From positions 59,058,220 to 59,122,219 of the forward strand of contig OY282609.1 in NCBI GenBank assembly GCA_958298945.1: 64,000 nucleotides of DNA. The letters run 5' to 3'. Positions 45,290 through 57,186 of this stretch are shown one piece after another (position 1 is the stretch's first letter; each line of letters begins with the position of its first letter). The position numbers and the translations under genes are program-made. The DNA comes from Atherix ibis. Lineage: Eukaryota; Arthropoda; Insecta; Diptera; Athericidae. Under the pieces are notes generated by a model that saw only the letters and a program-made list of their open reading frames with translations, was not told the origin of the DNA and ran no database searches.

Positions 45290-45490
45290 ACCCGGCGCAG
45301 ATCTCTGCTTCAATCATCTCTCATTTAATTAATTTGTTGCCTGCGCAAGTGCCTTGTCACACTAATTAACGATAATGGCGAAATCAGCCAAGCCGCCGAT
45401 TCATATGGGCCAGGGGGCAAGTTCTGGATAGTTTGTGAGACCATCTGGTTTTCCAAATCATTCGATTAATTAATCGCATTTATGAACCGT
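45290..45490. promoter_or_regulatory. possible enhancer: cluster of homeodomain TAATTA sites
   Basis: Within about 200 bases of higher-complexity sequence there are three TTAATTA cores (near 45330, 45364 and 45470), one of them in attaattaatcgcatttat, plus further ATTA cores. TAATTA is the classic homeodomain recognition sequence. The island continues with unusually complex noncoding sequence to about 45780. In DNA of this AT content some TAATTA occurs by chance, so the call rests on clustering and local complexity. Confidence 0.25.
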
Positions 45491-46700
45491 GAAGAGTAGA
45501 GGGAGGGAATTGCACAGATCTTGATCTTGTCTTTATTCGAGATGATGAGATTTTGTGGATGTAGCAATTTGACCGGAACTAGTCCATAGGAAGTGGAATG
45601 AGCTCATATCCATTGGACCGACTAGACTGTGCTGTTGCGTTGATGATAATATCCTCTATCGTTTCACAAATAGTAAATATTTGAGCGACTCATGCTCACG
45701 AGTGTCGGCGTTTTTTAACCGTTCTTGGTGGCCTCATTCATATGAGAATGTTGGGGCTTCAATTGTAAGTAGTTGAATTCGAAATATCTATTTGAATACT
45801 GATTGCCCATTTCTGGACTTGTCATATTAACACTACTTCCAGTGGATGGAATTGTATTTCATTTAATTGCATGAGGCAGAAAACTTGGAATGAATTGCTC
45901 GGAAATGAGAATGTCTTGTAGACGTGTAGGTGGTTTATTGCCTTCCATTGATTGCGCGTTGCTGTCGGATGCAGTTCATTTTAATTGACGAACAACAAAT
46001 ACCTTCGAGTAAGAAAGGAACACCCACATAAAAGACAGACGAGAAGAGAATACTTACATTTTTGTCAATTTTTTTTTTTGCTAAAAAAAGTGTAGTCCGT
46101 TTCCGAGAGAAAGTATAAAATTTTCAAAATTAGGGAACTGAACAGACAGACACTACTTCAAATGAAAGGAAATAAGTTAAAACGTTGATAATTTCCATAA
46201 GTCCATTACGATAAAGGTGAACTTCTTAGCTTTGCAAATGTTTATATAGTTGGACATCTGTTATCAATTACTTGCTGTGCTGTTAAATTAAAAAAAATTT
46301 TGAAAGTGGAGTAAAGTTCAAAGTTGATAATGATTTTACAGAAATGGAATTTCTTCCATTACACTTCTTCGTAGAAGATTTTTCTGATTAATTGGATGGT
46401 GCGCTGGCTGTAAAGGTAACTCTTCCTTTTTTGACTTGGAATAAAAAACATATTACGGGCGTGAGTAGGGAAGGGAGCAAGGTGGAACAAGGAAGGGTAA
46501 CGTGGAAGTGTAAGGAGGAAGCGGAAGGTTAATGAGCGCGAAGTTCTTGAGAAGCACTTGAGAATTACGGCCGTACGCAGAGCACACTTTATTGATGGCA
46601 TGATTGCATGTTATTGGAAGCCCCGTGGAAGGGGGGGGGGGGGTGTTGTCTTCGAAACACGCAACGGAAGTATCCTCACATCCGCAATACAAAAAACCAA
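45491..46700. other. noncoding DNA, no gene seen
   Basis: Relatively complex sequence to about 46000, then AT-rich. A run of G lies at about 46628-46641, inside a G-rich stretch (46460-46640) whose minus-strand frames are Pro/Leu/Ser-rich and have no domain. Confidence 0.5.
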
Positions 46701-46711
46701 GCTAGGTATAA

Positions 46712-46990
46712 TTTTTTTATTTGGAGACACCTAAAGATGTTAAGTTCCTTACATTTTTATTTGCAGACAGATTTTTTTCATTAATTTGGGGACACCTAAA
46801 GATGTTATGTCGTTTTTTTTGCTTGGAGACACATTTTTTTCTTAGAGACACCTCAAAGTGTTAGGTTTTTATTTTTTAACTTGGATTCACCAAAAAGTGT
46901 TAAGTTTTTAATTTAGAAACACAAAAATAGATCTTTTTTTACTTGGAGACAATTTTTTTTTACTGGAAGTCTACCTGAAGTAAGGTTAAG
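46712..46990. repeat. degenerate tandem repeat, unit near ttggagacacctaaagatgtt
   Basis: About six imperfect copies of a phrase like tttggagacacctaaagatg-ttaagtt spaced by T-rich linkers (clear copies near 46718, 46783, 46848 and 46880; partial ones near 46912 and 46940). Spacing varies because the T tracts differ in length. Confidence 0.7.
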
Positions 46991-47008
46991 ATCATTTGTA
47001 CGTGAAAA

Positions 47009-47060
47009 ACCACATTTTTTGTCAATTGGACAAAAACCACATTTTTTGTCAATTGAACAC
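47009..47060. repeat. two direct copies of a 27-bp unit
   Basis: aaaaaccacattttttgtca followed by attggac or attgaac occurs twice back to back. Confidence 0.75.
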
Positions 47061-48670
47061 CCAATTTTTTCTTAACTCGGAAGTTTTTTTTGTGGTTTTT
47101 CTTTATTTTATTAGTAAGTCTCCAAAAGGAAATTTATTTTTATCTTATTTTAAGATAATTGAAGATATTTCAAGAAAACAAAATTTTGTTAAACTAATTT
47201 TTCTGGTTCGAAAATTTGTAAACAAATTCTAGTTGTTTTCACCTACAAAAAAAAGATTACAAAAAAATTCATATTACGCCACAATGCGGAAATGATTATG
47301 CAAAACCACTTGTGTTCACCTCTTCTAAATGAGGTAACGATGATAGGTGATTATAGTCTAGATGATCGTCAATAGATTAAAGAGATTAGATAGTGCAAAA
47401 AACGCCCATTTAATCAACTAAAAAATGTTACCTTCACAATAGTTGAAAGTATGTGAAAATTTGCAACTTAGTAGACGGAAGCAAAGTATCCAAAGATTAT
47501 CCCCAACCAGCAGATTTCACCTCTATGCTCTCAAACAAAATTTAAATCGAATAAAAAATTTCGAAAAAAATCCTATTTGGTGTGTGGGTGGGTTTCATAC
47601 TATCGTGCCAGAAGAAAAGACTGTTACTCAAACATTGAACAGAGAAATACACCTTTTCCTTGGGTTGTTTTTTCACTTTTTTGGGGGGTTTGCAAAAGAT
47701 GTGAGTCTGCAAAAAGTCCCATTTAAAACGGAATTTCTACGGTTTTCGATTAAATGGTTTCTAATTAAAAAGCACTAAAAAAAATCCCCTCTTTTGTTTT
47801 ATAAGTCTAAAATCATTTGGGAAATATTTGATATCAGTTCAGTTAATGGCAAAATCTTCTTGAGTGCATTCACTTCTAACGTTTGTAGTTACCGTTCAAT
47901 CACTTAATTATAGTAGCTTTTTTCTTTACGGTTCAAAAAACAAAAATCGCGACAATTTTCCACTTACAAAACGCTACGATATTTGATGATTTTTTCAACT
48001 TAAAATTTTGTTAATTATGAAAAGAAAATTATAGTACATTTTAAAACCCTGGAAACTGTATTTTTCTGTTTTCCTCACGAGTAATCTCGACTGCTTGTCA
48101 TGAAATTATACCAATCCCCCTTCACCTCTTAGAGTTTTTTGAGACGGCGATAGAAAAGATTCACGATCCAAAGAAGAGAAATGATACCAATTCCATAATG
48201 ACTCTTATTATTATTATTATTTTGTGTGTGTAGAAATGCTAGTGCGGATGCCCTCAGTTCAGTGGGCACAGATTTTTATTTCCAGTCTATTTATTTGAAA
48301 ATATCCCAATTAAAAGGGTATTTTGTGGGCAGAGAATCTTCTTATTGGTATCCATCCTCTCTTATATAAACGATCGTAGCGGGATACATAATCAGCAATT
48401 GGAAATTTCACCAATTTTCATTGAGTTTATATACAAAAAGAAAACTGGCAAAAATTGGATGGTAGAAAACCCCTGACGTATCAGGAGAAAATCCCACCCA
48501 AAAATTTATAGTCAAAATTGAAGAGATATTTGACTAAATAGAAAATCAAGGATTGAAGGAATGGATAATTAGTTGAAGCTCAAAAAAGTCTGATAGGTCA
48601 AAAAACTTAAATTTATTCGATTTTATCTAGCGTTCAGTTCTCTACAAAAATTCCTACTAGCAACCTTTTG

Positions 48671-48731
48671 ATCTCTCCTAGCATCTTAGATCAACATTTA
48701 TCTTTTGTTGATCTAAGATGCTAGGAGAGAT
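48671..48731. repeat. perfect 26-bp hairpin, 9-base loop
   Basis: Arm 48671-48696 (starting atctctcctagcatcttaga) is the exact complement of 48706-48731. The loop is tttatcttt. Perfect pairing in otherwise eroded DNA suggests recent origin or selection. No known small RNA is recognised. Confidence 0.8.
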
Positions 48732-49362
48732 ATATTTTCTTCTATACATATGCTCATATATGTATGTAAAAAAATTACTCAAAGGTTATTCTTTTGTGAA
48801 TTTGCCAAAATTAATTACTATCAAAAAGAAATATTTTTTTATTTTTTTTTTATTTAAAAATAAGGATTTATTCCGGATTAGGAGAAAAAGAAGAAATTAT
48901 TAGCCACTTAATAGTAGTATACTCTCCGGTAAACAAATTTTTCAATAAAAACTTTTAGATTGAAAATAATTTAAAGAAAAGTAGCACGTACAAGGACATT
49001 CTACAAAAATGTTCTCAGAACAAAAATTATGCCCACTCGATTAAATTTAAAAAAAAAAATGCATCTCACAGTTTTTCTGCACAAAAAAAAAATATTTCAA
49101 TTTGTTCATATCTGAATGTGTTTTTTAAAAAAAAATTCCTTTTGTATAAAAACTTTCCAATTTTTTTAATATTCATTCTCTAAAAATAGCCAATTTTTCC
49201 GAGGCTGAATTATTTGAAATTTTTTGAGCTTAGCTATTTATAATTTTCTTGTATTTTTACACAAATACAAAAATTTCTGAATTTTTCCAGCAAAAAATTA
49301 TGATTTTCTCACAAATACTGCTACGTAATTTCCAATTTTCCCAAAAGTCAGAGGCTATTTTG

Positions 49363-49446
49363 TAGCGCCATGACCATGAGGCCATTCGGCTACTTCATAT
49401 TTTCTGAAAGTTGGTGTTCTCAGCCTCCCAAAAGAAACTGATTGAT
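49363..49446. repeat. second copy of the motif at 44331-44413
   Basis: Contains gaccatgaggccattcggct and acttcatattttctgaaagt. It aligns along about 80 bases with 44331-44413 with small gaps. Confidence 0.45.
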
Positions 49447-50360
49447 AGTAAGTTGTGGAGAACACATTGAAAATAGGGCTGGAAAAGAGAATGGGACTTG
49501 GAAGCAGTTCTACTCCGACATATATTTAAAATAACATGGAAATAGTGGCATTATGGACGATGTTAGTTACCGAAGATAACTTCTTGGGTAAGAGTATGGG
49601 TTTTCGATGTTTGCTCAATGCAAGAAATCTTCCACTGTTGTTTACGAATTTCCAAACATGTAAAATGCTATTTGGTAAGTAAATTGTAGTAGGTACACGA
49701 TGGTGAAGAGGTTCCTCGCCAGTTAATTAGATCATTATGGAGGAGTTCATAAGCCGGATACGTTCCTATTAATTTTAAGTCTTTAATATTTCTTCTTTCA
49801 ACATTTCTACAAATATTGTTACTGAAAGGTTAAAAAATTGAAGAGATAGGTTAAGTGGAACCATTTTAAAATTTAGAGAAAATGCGAAATAACGAATTCA
49901 ATAATGACGAATAACAAATTTTCATGAAAATAGCCAAAAAAATAACCCAATTCTTGGTTTAAATTTTTTCATAAAATGGGAATTTTTTGAGACAAATTTC
50001 AATTTAACGATTTCCAAATTATGAATTCTTTTACCGTTTATAATATGATAAAATTAATAACCATTCTAACAAAGGTAAATATGTTAAGTTAAAAAACGTT
50101 TGCTTTTTGGTGGTCTCTGTCTGTCTGTTGACCAACCAAACCAGACCACAATAAAACGAGTTGCGAACAAAATTAGCGCATTTTTTTAATGATTCGTGAA
50201 TTTCGTATTTTATTAGCACATTTCCACTTTTCTTTTGTACAAAATAATAATATTGAAATTTTTTCGAGAAAATAAAATTATTAATAAAATTTTCAAAAAG
50301 TTCAACTTAAATAAGTTCAGTGTTGTAATATATTTAAAATATGGAAAAATTACGAATATA

Positions 50361-50911
50361 CGAGGTCTGTTCAAAAAGTATCGCGAATTTCGTACCAAAA
50401 ACAGCATCGCATTAACTTTGCTAAGGAGCTGTTAGACTCTGTCTTGCTTACAGTTTTCTTCATGGTGCATCATGAGTTCTTGCCACAAGGTAGAACGGTC
50501 AATAAGGAATATTACCTGCAAGTTTTGCACAAGTTGCGCCAAGCAATCCGCCAGAAACGCCCGGATTTGTGGATGAACAAAAATTGGCCTTTGTACCATG
50601 ATAACGCCCCTGCTCACGCAACGTTGCTTGACAACACACTAATAATGCCGCAGCCACCGTATTCCCCAGATCTGGCCCCCTGTGACTTTTTCTTGTTCCC
50701 GAAACAGATTCTTTGATCCATTTTTCGAAAACGAGCCAAAACACGTGCGAGCAAAGCAGCTGTCAAAAATTAACTGAACATTCAAAATGGCCGAACTTGT
50801 CGGCATAAGTGAAAGACATGAGTACCAACATAACGCCACAAAAAAATCGAAAAACGAATACACGTAACCCGCGGAAATTCAGAATTCGCGATACTTTTTG
50901 AACTGACCTCG
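50361..50911 (+). mobile_element. internally deleted mariner (MITE-like), 551 bp
   Basis: Ends cgaggtctgttcaaaaagta (50361 onward) and its complement ending at 50911, each next to TATA or TA. Only a short middle part of a transposase remains. The 3' side (50715-50880) matches the left side of the chimera at 11028, including the phrase atggccgaacttgtcggcat. Both therefore derive from the same deleted progenitor, which would need a transposase from a full-length relative such as the one at 63510. Confidence 0.9.
50444..50716 (+). pseudogene. mariner transposase, middle fragment
   Basis: Reads MVHHEFLPQGRTVNKEYYLQ, RQAIRQKRPDLWMNKNWPLY, HDNAPAHATLLD (second catalytic Asp), a deletion of the VREFLAKN-like segment, and PYSPDLAPCDFFLFPKQIL (third Asp), then a stop. 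The N-terminal DNA-binding domain, the first Asp and the C-terminal 60-70 residues are missing. Confidence 0.87.
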
Positions 50912-50913
50912 TA

Positions 50914-53096
50914 TATTAAAATAAATTCAAAGATTGTATAAAATTTTCTAGAAGAATTTTACATAAAATAGGATGGAAATATTCAATTAGGATATGTGCA
51001 TTTTACGGAATATTAGAATTTATCTATTCATTCACGTTGGATAACCAGGATCCACGATTATAAAAATACTCTTACCGAATAAGATTTTTTTCAATTGACG
51101 TCAATGTGATCAACTACAGAAGAAAAATTTCGCCAAACATTCTTCCATAAATTATTTTTATCCACGAAAAGGGCAAAAATTCACAATGTTCACCTTCATA
51201 AGTTATGTTTTTTTTTTCTAGTATGCACAAAATATTGTTTATTGACAAAATATTACATCAATTTTGGTTTAATTTTTATTGCTAGAAATAAGTCGTGGAG
51301 AAAAAGTTGATATCTTAGAGAATTGAAAGTTTATGAAAACGATTTTGTTTTTGCTAGGCGATGAAGTCCTTATTTTTGTTATGAAATAATGTTAATAATA
51401 CACGTGGCATTTGTATGGGAAAAAACTACTCCTGTTTGGCGACTATTTACTTTTTGGTGCAAAATCAAATTTAGAAAATTAAATATCTAAATTGCTTTTA
51501 AAGTAGAGTCATTTCTGAGATAATATGTTACTTCTCAATAATGTAAAAAAGAAATTAAAGCTATTGAAAACCTTCTAAAATTGTCTCGGAAAAAACTAAG
51601 AAGGCGTCATAGAATTTTAAGTTGGTCTTACCGGCCCATTTAACCGATTATCGATCGATAGCAATCTACTCGAGACTATTATTCCTCCGCTGTATTGTAT
51701 GTGAGATCTGAGGTAATAATTGCAAAAGATGATATTTATGTTACTTCAAAACCACACACATATAATACAGGAGGAATAAAGTTAAGCCTATTAAAGACAT
51801 TAGTTCAAGAGCATTCCTGAAATTACTTTTGAATATTGAAAAGGCTTAACAAGAAAGTCATGTTTTGTGTTTATGTGTGTCTGTGACATTCTCTGGAGTA
51901 AACAAATAATTGAAAGAGACCAAAACCTCAACACAACAACAAGATATCTTTAAAAGTAATCCTCTGATGTGATTTCCATTTTACCTGATGAAAATCTTCG
52001 AAACAAGGATAATTATTGTACACTACAGTCAGTCTATGTTTACTTGTTATTCTATAGTGTATCCTTCTTGTTCCAATAACGTATAATCTGCTAGTAACTC
52101 CACCGATAAGACCATATAAAACCTATGCGTCTGTCTGCGAGTGTACTTAAAGGACGAAAAACCATCCAGAAACGCTCCATCCACAAAACAATCGAGTAGA
52201 TGAGTTTGTAATCGTATTAACACTGGCCATACATGGTGAAATACCAAATTCAGAATAATTAAATCGATTGTCGTTGAAAATCAATGCCGACAAAACAATA
52301 ACATAGTAGCAACTCTAGTTTAAGCAACATTGGAGCACCATACAATACCAACCGCAATCATTCGATTTAACCAAACTACCGGAAAATTTGGAGATTCAAC
52401 TCGAGCTGAAGAAATGGTATGGAATGGAATGGAATCGAATCGAATAGAATTAAATCCTTTTGTACTGATCCTATCATCCTTATTCTCAAAAATCATATAC
52501 AAACATGACATTTAAACGGATTGAGGATTAAAGTTCTACGAATTTAAAAACCAAATGGTTCTTCCGTGGTAAATGCAAATACGGGGGGAAAGGACGACGT
52601 ACAAGTACATGCATACTCGAACTCTCCCACACACTCTGGGGAACACTTTAGATTTCAGCCAAGAGAATATTATGATTGATGAATTATTTTTTTTTTTTGC
52701 TCATTCAGTTGTGGGCTGTGCATTTTTCTTGGTAAACATTTTATCAGCTCGTAACTCTGAAAATGATAAAGAATTTTTTCTAAAATAAGCCGGTAATCAT
52801 TCCGGCTAAAGTGTAAATTGCTTTCTGGAAAATATACGACGAAAATGTGTACACAATCAGCTCCATTCATACTCAAAGCTTAAAGGGGCTATTATGTGTA
52901 CTCCAAAAAAAACAACAAAAAAACAAAAATGCACAAAAAAATAGAAAAAGTTGCCAGCATATTTTTGGAAGATTCAAGTGCGAAAAATGGAAATTTTCAT
53001 TCATATTTTTAGCTATTCTTACACGAGAACGTATGAAACGACACAGACTATAATAGGACGTTTGGGATATTTTCTATTATGTTTGGGGGCTGATTT
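50914..53096. other. AT-rich DNA, no gene seen
   Basis: Contains a short (ggaat)n/(gaatc)n simple repeat at about 52416-52450. Overlapping frames at 52320-52515 on both strands derive from it. No other feature recognised. Confidence 0.55.
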
Positions 53097-53163
53097 TATT
53101 ATTATTAATATTAGAATTATTTGAACATTTTGTTCAAATAATTTTAATATTAATAATAATAAT
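53097..53163. repeat. 31-bp AT-rich hairpin, 3-base loop
   Basis: ttattattattaatattaga (53097 onward) through gaaca pairs with tgttc through taataataataa ending at 53163, with at most one mismatch. It was probably generated from a simple repeat, but the inner part (ttatttgaaca) is not simple. Confidence 0.65.
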
Positions 53164-53584
53164 AACATTTTGTTGTGGCATTTTTTTTTGGAGCATTTTT
53201 TCCTATAATTTATTATTATTATTGTTTCTTTTTAAAAAAAAACTGTCTGCTTATAATAAATAGTTATTCCATTTCATAGTTTGAAAAGCTATCAAACATA
53301 TATACTGTCGCATTTATTAAGTTTAAGATTTGCCATTTTACATTATGAATCGTTTAATAAGTTCAAATTCTCATCAGATAAGAAGTTAAAATTGTAAAAT
53401 CTTTCTGCAAAAGTGGTGGTTGTGTCTCACAAAATAAGTGATTGTAGAGAAGGCATCTTATTTGCGAAAAGTAACTGGCTATCTAGTGTGTATTTTTTAT
53501 TCTAAGGGATCATTCCATTGAAAATGAATGAGAAACACTTAATGTCGATTCTGATGATAACCGGCTTTTTTTCGGTCTAAACTT
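53164..53584. other. AT-rich DNA, no gene seen
   Basis: No feature recognised. Confidence 0.5.
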
Positions 53585-53705
53585 GCCGATTTTTATCTGG
53601 ACCATATGTGGTTTCAACAAGACGGCACCATAAGCAGCGCAACACGAATAATTTCGGTTATAATGCGCGAAAAGCTCCCAGAACACTCAATTTTGAGATT
53701 TAAAA
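53585..53705 (+). pseudogene. scrap of a DD41D-type transposase
   Basis: One frame reads LDHMWFQQDGTISSATRIIS then VIMREKLPEHSILRFK. This matches the second-Asp segment WFQQDGATxHTA of the transposase at 16069-17029 and the helix after it. Nothing else of the element is detectable. The sequence differs enough to be a separate lineage. Confidence 0.6.
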
Positions 53706-54823
53706 ATGTTAATTGTTTTTTTTTTTTTAAAGAATTTATGTAAAAATGAAAAATTTAATATTTTGTAAATTTATTTTCCAATAAAACAAAACATTTCAAA
53801 TTAATTAAAAATGACAGTTTCTTTCCATAAAATTAACTCTTTCAATTCTTAAAACATAAAAATTCGGTGCAGATAAAAAAAATTTATAATTTTCCCAAGT
53901 ACATAAATTTCTAAAATAATTCGATCATTTTTTATTGAACATTAATGTAAAAAATTAAGAAAATGGCAAAAAACAAATGTTATCAGTAATTTCCGAGTAT
54001 CATAAAACATGAACATTTGAAAAATTGTATTCAAAATTAAAGTTTGTGTAATTTAAGTACTTAACGACACATCCACTTGATCATATCACATAACCAGGTG
54101 CTCCTCTATTCCCTCGTCTTTTAACGAATGCCCAATCCCTATTTACCCGTCTATCGATAAGTCTTCTTTCAGCGAGTTCGATATCAGCGGAGCCATATTT
54201 TTTTTAATGGAAATTTTCTGATTCACTGGAAATTATCAAATTTCACATATTTCATGGACTCGTTTTATAAACACAAATAATCATATCAGCATAAATGGGG
54301 AACACCATAGTTGCTTAATATTCAATATAAGTGGGGCCTGTCCATTCTAATCGTATGAATATTATTATGGGTAAACAAAAATCGTTGATAATATTTCAAA
54401 TGAGTGGAAGGCATTTGCTATGGTATGTTGGATACTGTAGGTTTTTTACTATTAAAAACAATTTGACTCTATAAAAGAAAAGAAAAAGAAAATAAGAAAG
54501 ACGGCGATTCCAATTGCATGTATTTATGCGATTTTGACTTCTTTAAAACCATTGATAAGAAAAATGAAGACAGACAACAATGTTAGGACACGTACGCTCC
54601 ATCAACTGTTAGTGTTTTGTTGATCAAACAAAAATTATAGCAATGGCATACCACAGTTGCTGGTGTCCCATTCTAGATATAACTGCGTCAGTTGGTCAAA
54701 AGGAACAATAAACAAGAAAATGTATTATTAAATAGGCCTAATAGAACAAATTCAATTCAAATAAAAACAAAACCTCTTCACCGTTGGCTTTTCCTAAATG
54801 ATTTCTGAGTTGAAAAGGGATCT
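53706..54823. other. AT-rich DNA, no gene seen
   Basis: No feature recognised before the tandem mariner. Confidence 0.55.
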
Positions 54824-54990
54824 TACGAGGGTTATTCAACAAGTACTTAGCCTTACCGCCCGATGAAACTGCTGTCACCATCGTGCAGTACATTCTTTTA
54901 GTAGCCTTCTGTCAAAGTTTCAGTCGATTCCCTTCATTAGTTTTGTTTTGAGAGCCTTTGAAAGCGAGCGTGTCGGTCGGTTGCACAAAA

Positions 54991-56038
54991 ATGGAAAAAG
55001 AACAATATCGTTCGGTGATTAGATTCTTGTTTTTGGAAGGGAAAACGCGCAGCGAAATCAAAGATCGCTTGGATGCTGTGTATGGTGATTCTTCTCCTTC
55101 GATGGCGACCGTCAAGAATTGGTTCAACGAGTTTGTTCGTGGCCGCACGTCGGTTTTTAATGAGCCACGCCCAGGTGCCCCGAAAACGGCTGCTACGGAG
55201 GAAAACGTTAAAAAAGTCCACGATCTCGTGTTGGCAGACCGTCGATTGAAGGTTCACGAGATAGCTGAGACTGTGGGCATCGCAGTAGGAACGGTGCATC
55301 ATATTCTACACGAAGAACTGGGCATGAGAAAGCTGTTGGCGCGATGGGTGCCGCGTTTGCTCACACCGGAAAACAAGCGCAACCGTGAGACCACATTGGC
55401 GACTTGTTTGGCGCTGTTTCAGCGCAATCCAGCGGAGTTCTTGCGTCGTTTCGTGACCGTCGACGAAACATGGATTCACTGGTACACAAGAGACCAAGGA
55501 ACAGTCGAAACAGTGGACTTCACCCGGCGAACGTGCTCCGAAGAAGGCGAAGACTGTTCGATCGACCGGAAAGGTGATGACCACCGTTTTCTGGGATTCA
55601 CAAGGTGTGATCCACATCGATTACCTCGAGAAGGGTAAAACAATCACGGGGCGCTACTATGCTGACTTATTGGGCCGATTTGACGTCGAATTGAAGAAAA
55701 AGCGGCCCCGCTTTGCGAAGAAAAAAGTGCTGTTCCACCACGACAACGCGCCGGCTCACATCTCCGCCGTCGCCATGGCCAAATTGGTCGAATTGCGCTA
55801 CGAATTGCTGCTCCATCCACCGTACTCTCCAGATTTGGCGCCCTGTGACTACTTTTTGTTTCCAAACCTGAAAAAATCACTCGCCGGGAATAGATTTGGG
55901 TCGAATGAGGAGGTCATCGTCGCCACGGAGGTCTATTTTTCTTCCCTCGAGAAAATGTATTTTTTGGACGGGTTAAAAAAGTTAGAGCATCGCTGGGCCA
56001 AGTGTATCGAGCTTGAAGGAGATTATGTGGAAAAATAA
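54991..56038 (+). pseudogene. mariner transposase, first tandem copy, 2-bp frameshift
   Basis: Starts MEKEQYRSVI at 54991. It is identical in layout to the second copy except for loss of two bases in the WYTPETKEQ segment (cacaagag at about 55485 instead of cacaccagag), which shifts the frame until the natural end is resumed in another frame (55574-56038). All three catalytic motifs are present: VDETW before the shift, HHDNAPAHIS and YSPDLAPCDYF after it. A single small deletion separates it from function. Confidence 0.93.
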
Positions 56039-56136
56039 ATTGCCACCTTTCCAAAATTTTCGTTTTTCTTTTGTAGAAAACATTAGTTTTGTTTTGAGAG
56101 CCTTTGAAAGCGAGCGTGTCGGTCGGTTGCACAAAA

Positions 56137-57186
56137 ATGGAAAAAGAACAATATCGTTCGGTGATTAGATTCTTGTTTTTGGAAGGGAAAACGCGCAGCG
56201 AAATCAAAGATCGCTTGGATGCTGTGTATGGTGACTCTTCTCCATTGATGGCGACCGTCAAGAATTGGTTCAACGAGTTTGTTCGTGGCCGCACGTCGGT
56301 TATTAATGAGCCACGCCCAGGTGCCCCAAAAACGGCTGCTACGGAGGAAAACGTTAAAAAAGTCCACGATCTCGTGTTGGCAGACCGTCGATTGAAGGTT
56401 CACGAGATAGCTGAGACTGTGGGCATCGCAGTAGGAACGGTGCATCATATTCTACACGAAGAACTGCGCATGAGAAAGCTGTCGGCGCGATGGGTGCCGC
56501 GTTTGCTCACACCGGAAAACAAGCGCAACCGTGAGACCACATTGGCGACTTGTTTGGCGCTGTTTCAGCGCAATCCAGCGGAGTTCTTGCGTCGTTTCGT
56601 GACCGTCGACGAAACATGGATTCACTGGTACACACCAGAGACCAAGGAACAGTCGAAACAGTGGACTTCACCCGGCGAACGTGCTCCGAAGAAGGCGAAG
56701 ACTGTTCGATCGGCCGGAAAGGTGATGGCCACCGTTTTCTGGGATTCACAAGGTGTGATCTACATCGATTACCTCGAGAAGGGTAAAACAATCACGTGGC
56801 GCTACTATGCTGACTTATTGGGCCGATTTGACGTCGAATTGAAGAAAAAGCGGCCCCGCTTTGCAAAGAAAAAAGTGCTGTTCCACCACGACAACGCGCC
56901 GGCTCACACCTCCGCCGTCGCCATGGAGAAATTGGTCGAATTGCGCTACGAATTGCTGCCCCATCCACCGTACTCTCCAGATTTGGCCCCCTGTGACTAC
57001 TTTTTGTTTCCAAACCTGAAAAAATCACTCGCCGGGAATAGATTTGGGTCGAATGAGGAGGTCATCGTCGCCACGGAGGCCTATTTTTCTTCCCTCGAGA
57101 AAATGTATTTTTTGGACGGGTTAAAAAAGTTAGAGCATCGCTGGGCCAAGTGTATCGAGCTTGAAGGAGATTATGTGGAAAAATAA
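56137..57186 (+). CDS. mariner transposase, apparently intact, 349 aa
   Basis: Cut-and-paste transposase acting in the nucleus on its terminal repeats. I choose the ATG at 56137 (MEKEQYRSVI), because other mariners start there and it gives the usual length of about 345-350; an upstream in-frame ATG at 56104 would add 11 residues. Domains: two N-terminal HTH motifs (about 1-110), a PRPGAPKTA linker (about 59-67), WVPRLLTPE at about 119, and the catalytic core with Asp158 (VDETW), Asp252 (HHDNAPAH) and Asp287 (APCDY), the last two 34 residues apart (DD34D). It ends EGDYVEK-stop. No stop or frameshift is present, unlike every other copy in the window. The left part of its own promoter/terminal region is missing because of the tandem junction, so expression is uncertain. 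The subfamily is irritans-like by appearance. Confidence 0.93.
   Translation: MEKEQYRSVIRFLFLEGKTRSEIKDRLDAVYGDSSPLMATVKNWFNEFVRGRTSVINEPRPGAPKTAATEENVKKVHDLVLADRRLKVHEIAETVGIAVGTVHHILHEELRMRKLSARWVPRLLTPENKRNRETTLATCLALFQRNPAEFLRRFVTVDETWIHWYTPETKEQSKQWTSPGERAPKKAKTVRSAGKVMATVFWDSQGVIYIDYLEKGKTITWRYYADLLGRFDVELKKKRPRFAKKKVLFHHDNAPAHTSAVAMEKLVELRYELLPHPPYSPDLAPCDYFLFPNLKKSLAGNRFGSNEEVIVATEAYFSSLEKMYFLDGLKKLEHRWAKCIELEGDYVEK

Larger units (their letters stand above)
47061..50360. other. AT-rich DNA, no gene seen
   Basis: Contains the perfect hairpin at 48671-48731 and the second copy of a duplicated motif at 49363-49446. Open frames such as 47443-47778 have no recognisable domain. Confidence 0.5.

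Noticed and set aside
52416..52450. Centromeric-type GGAAT satellite
   Set aside because: Only a few units; too short to be more than a simple repeat.
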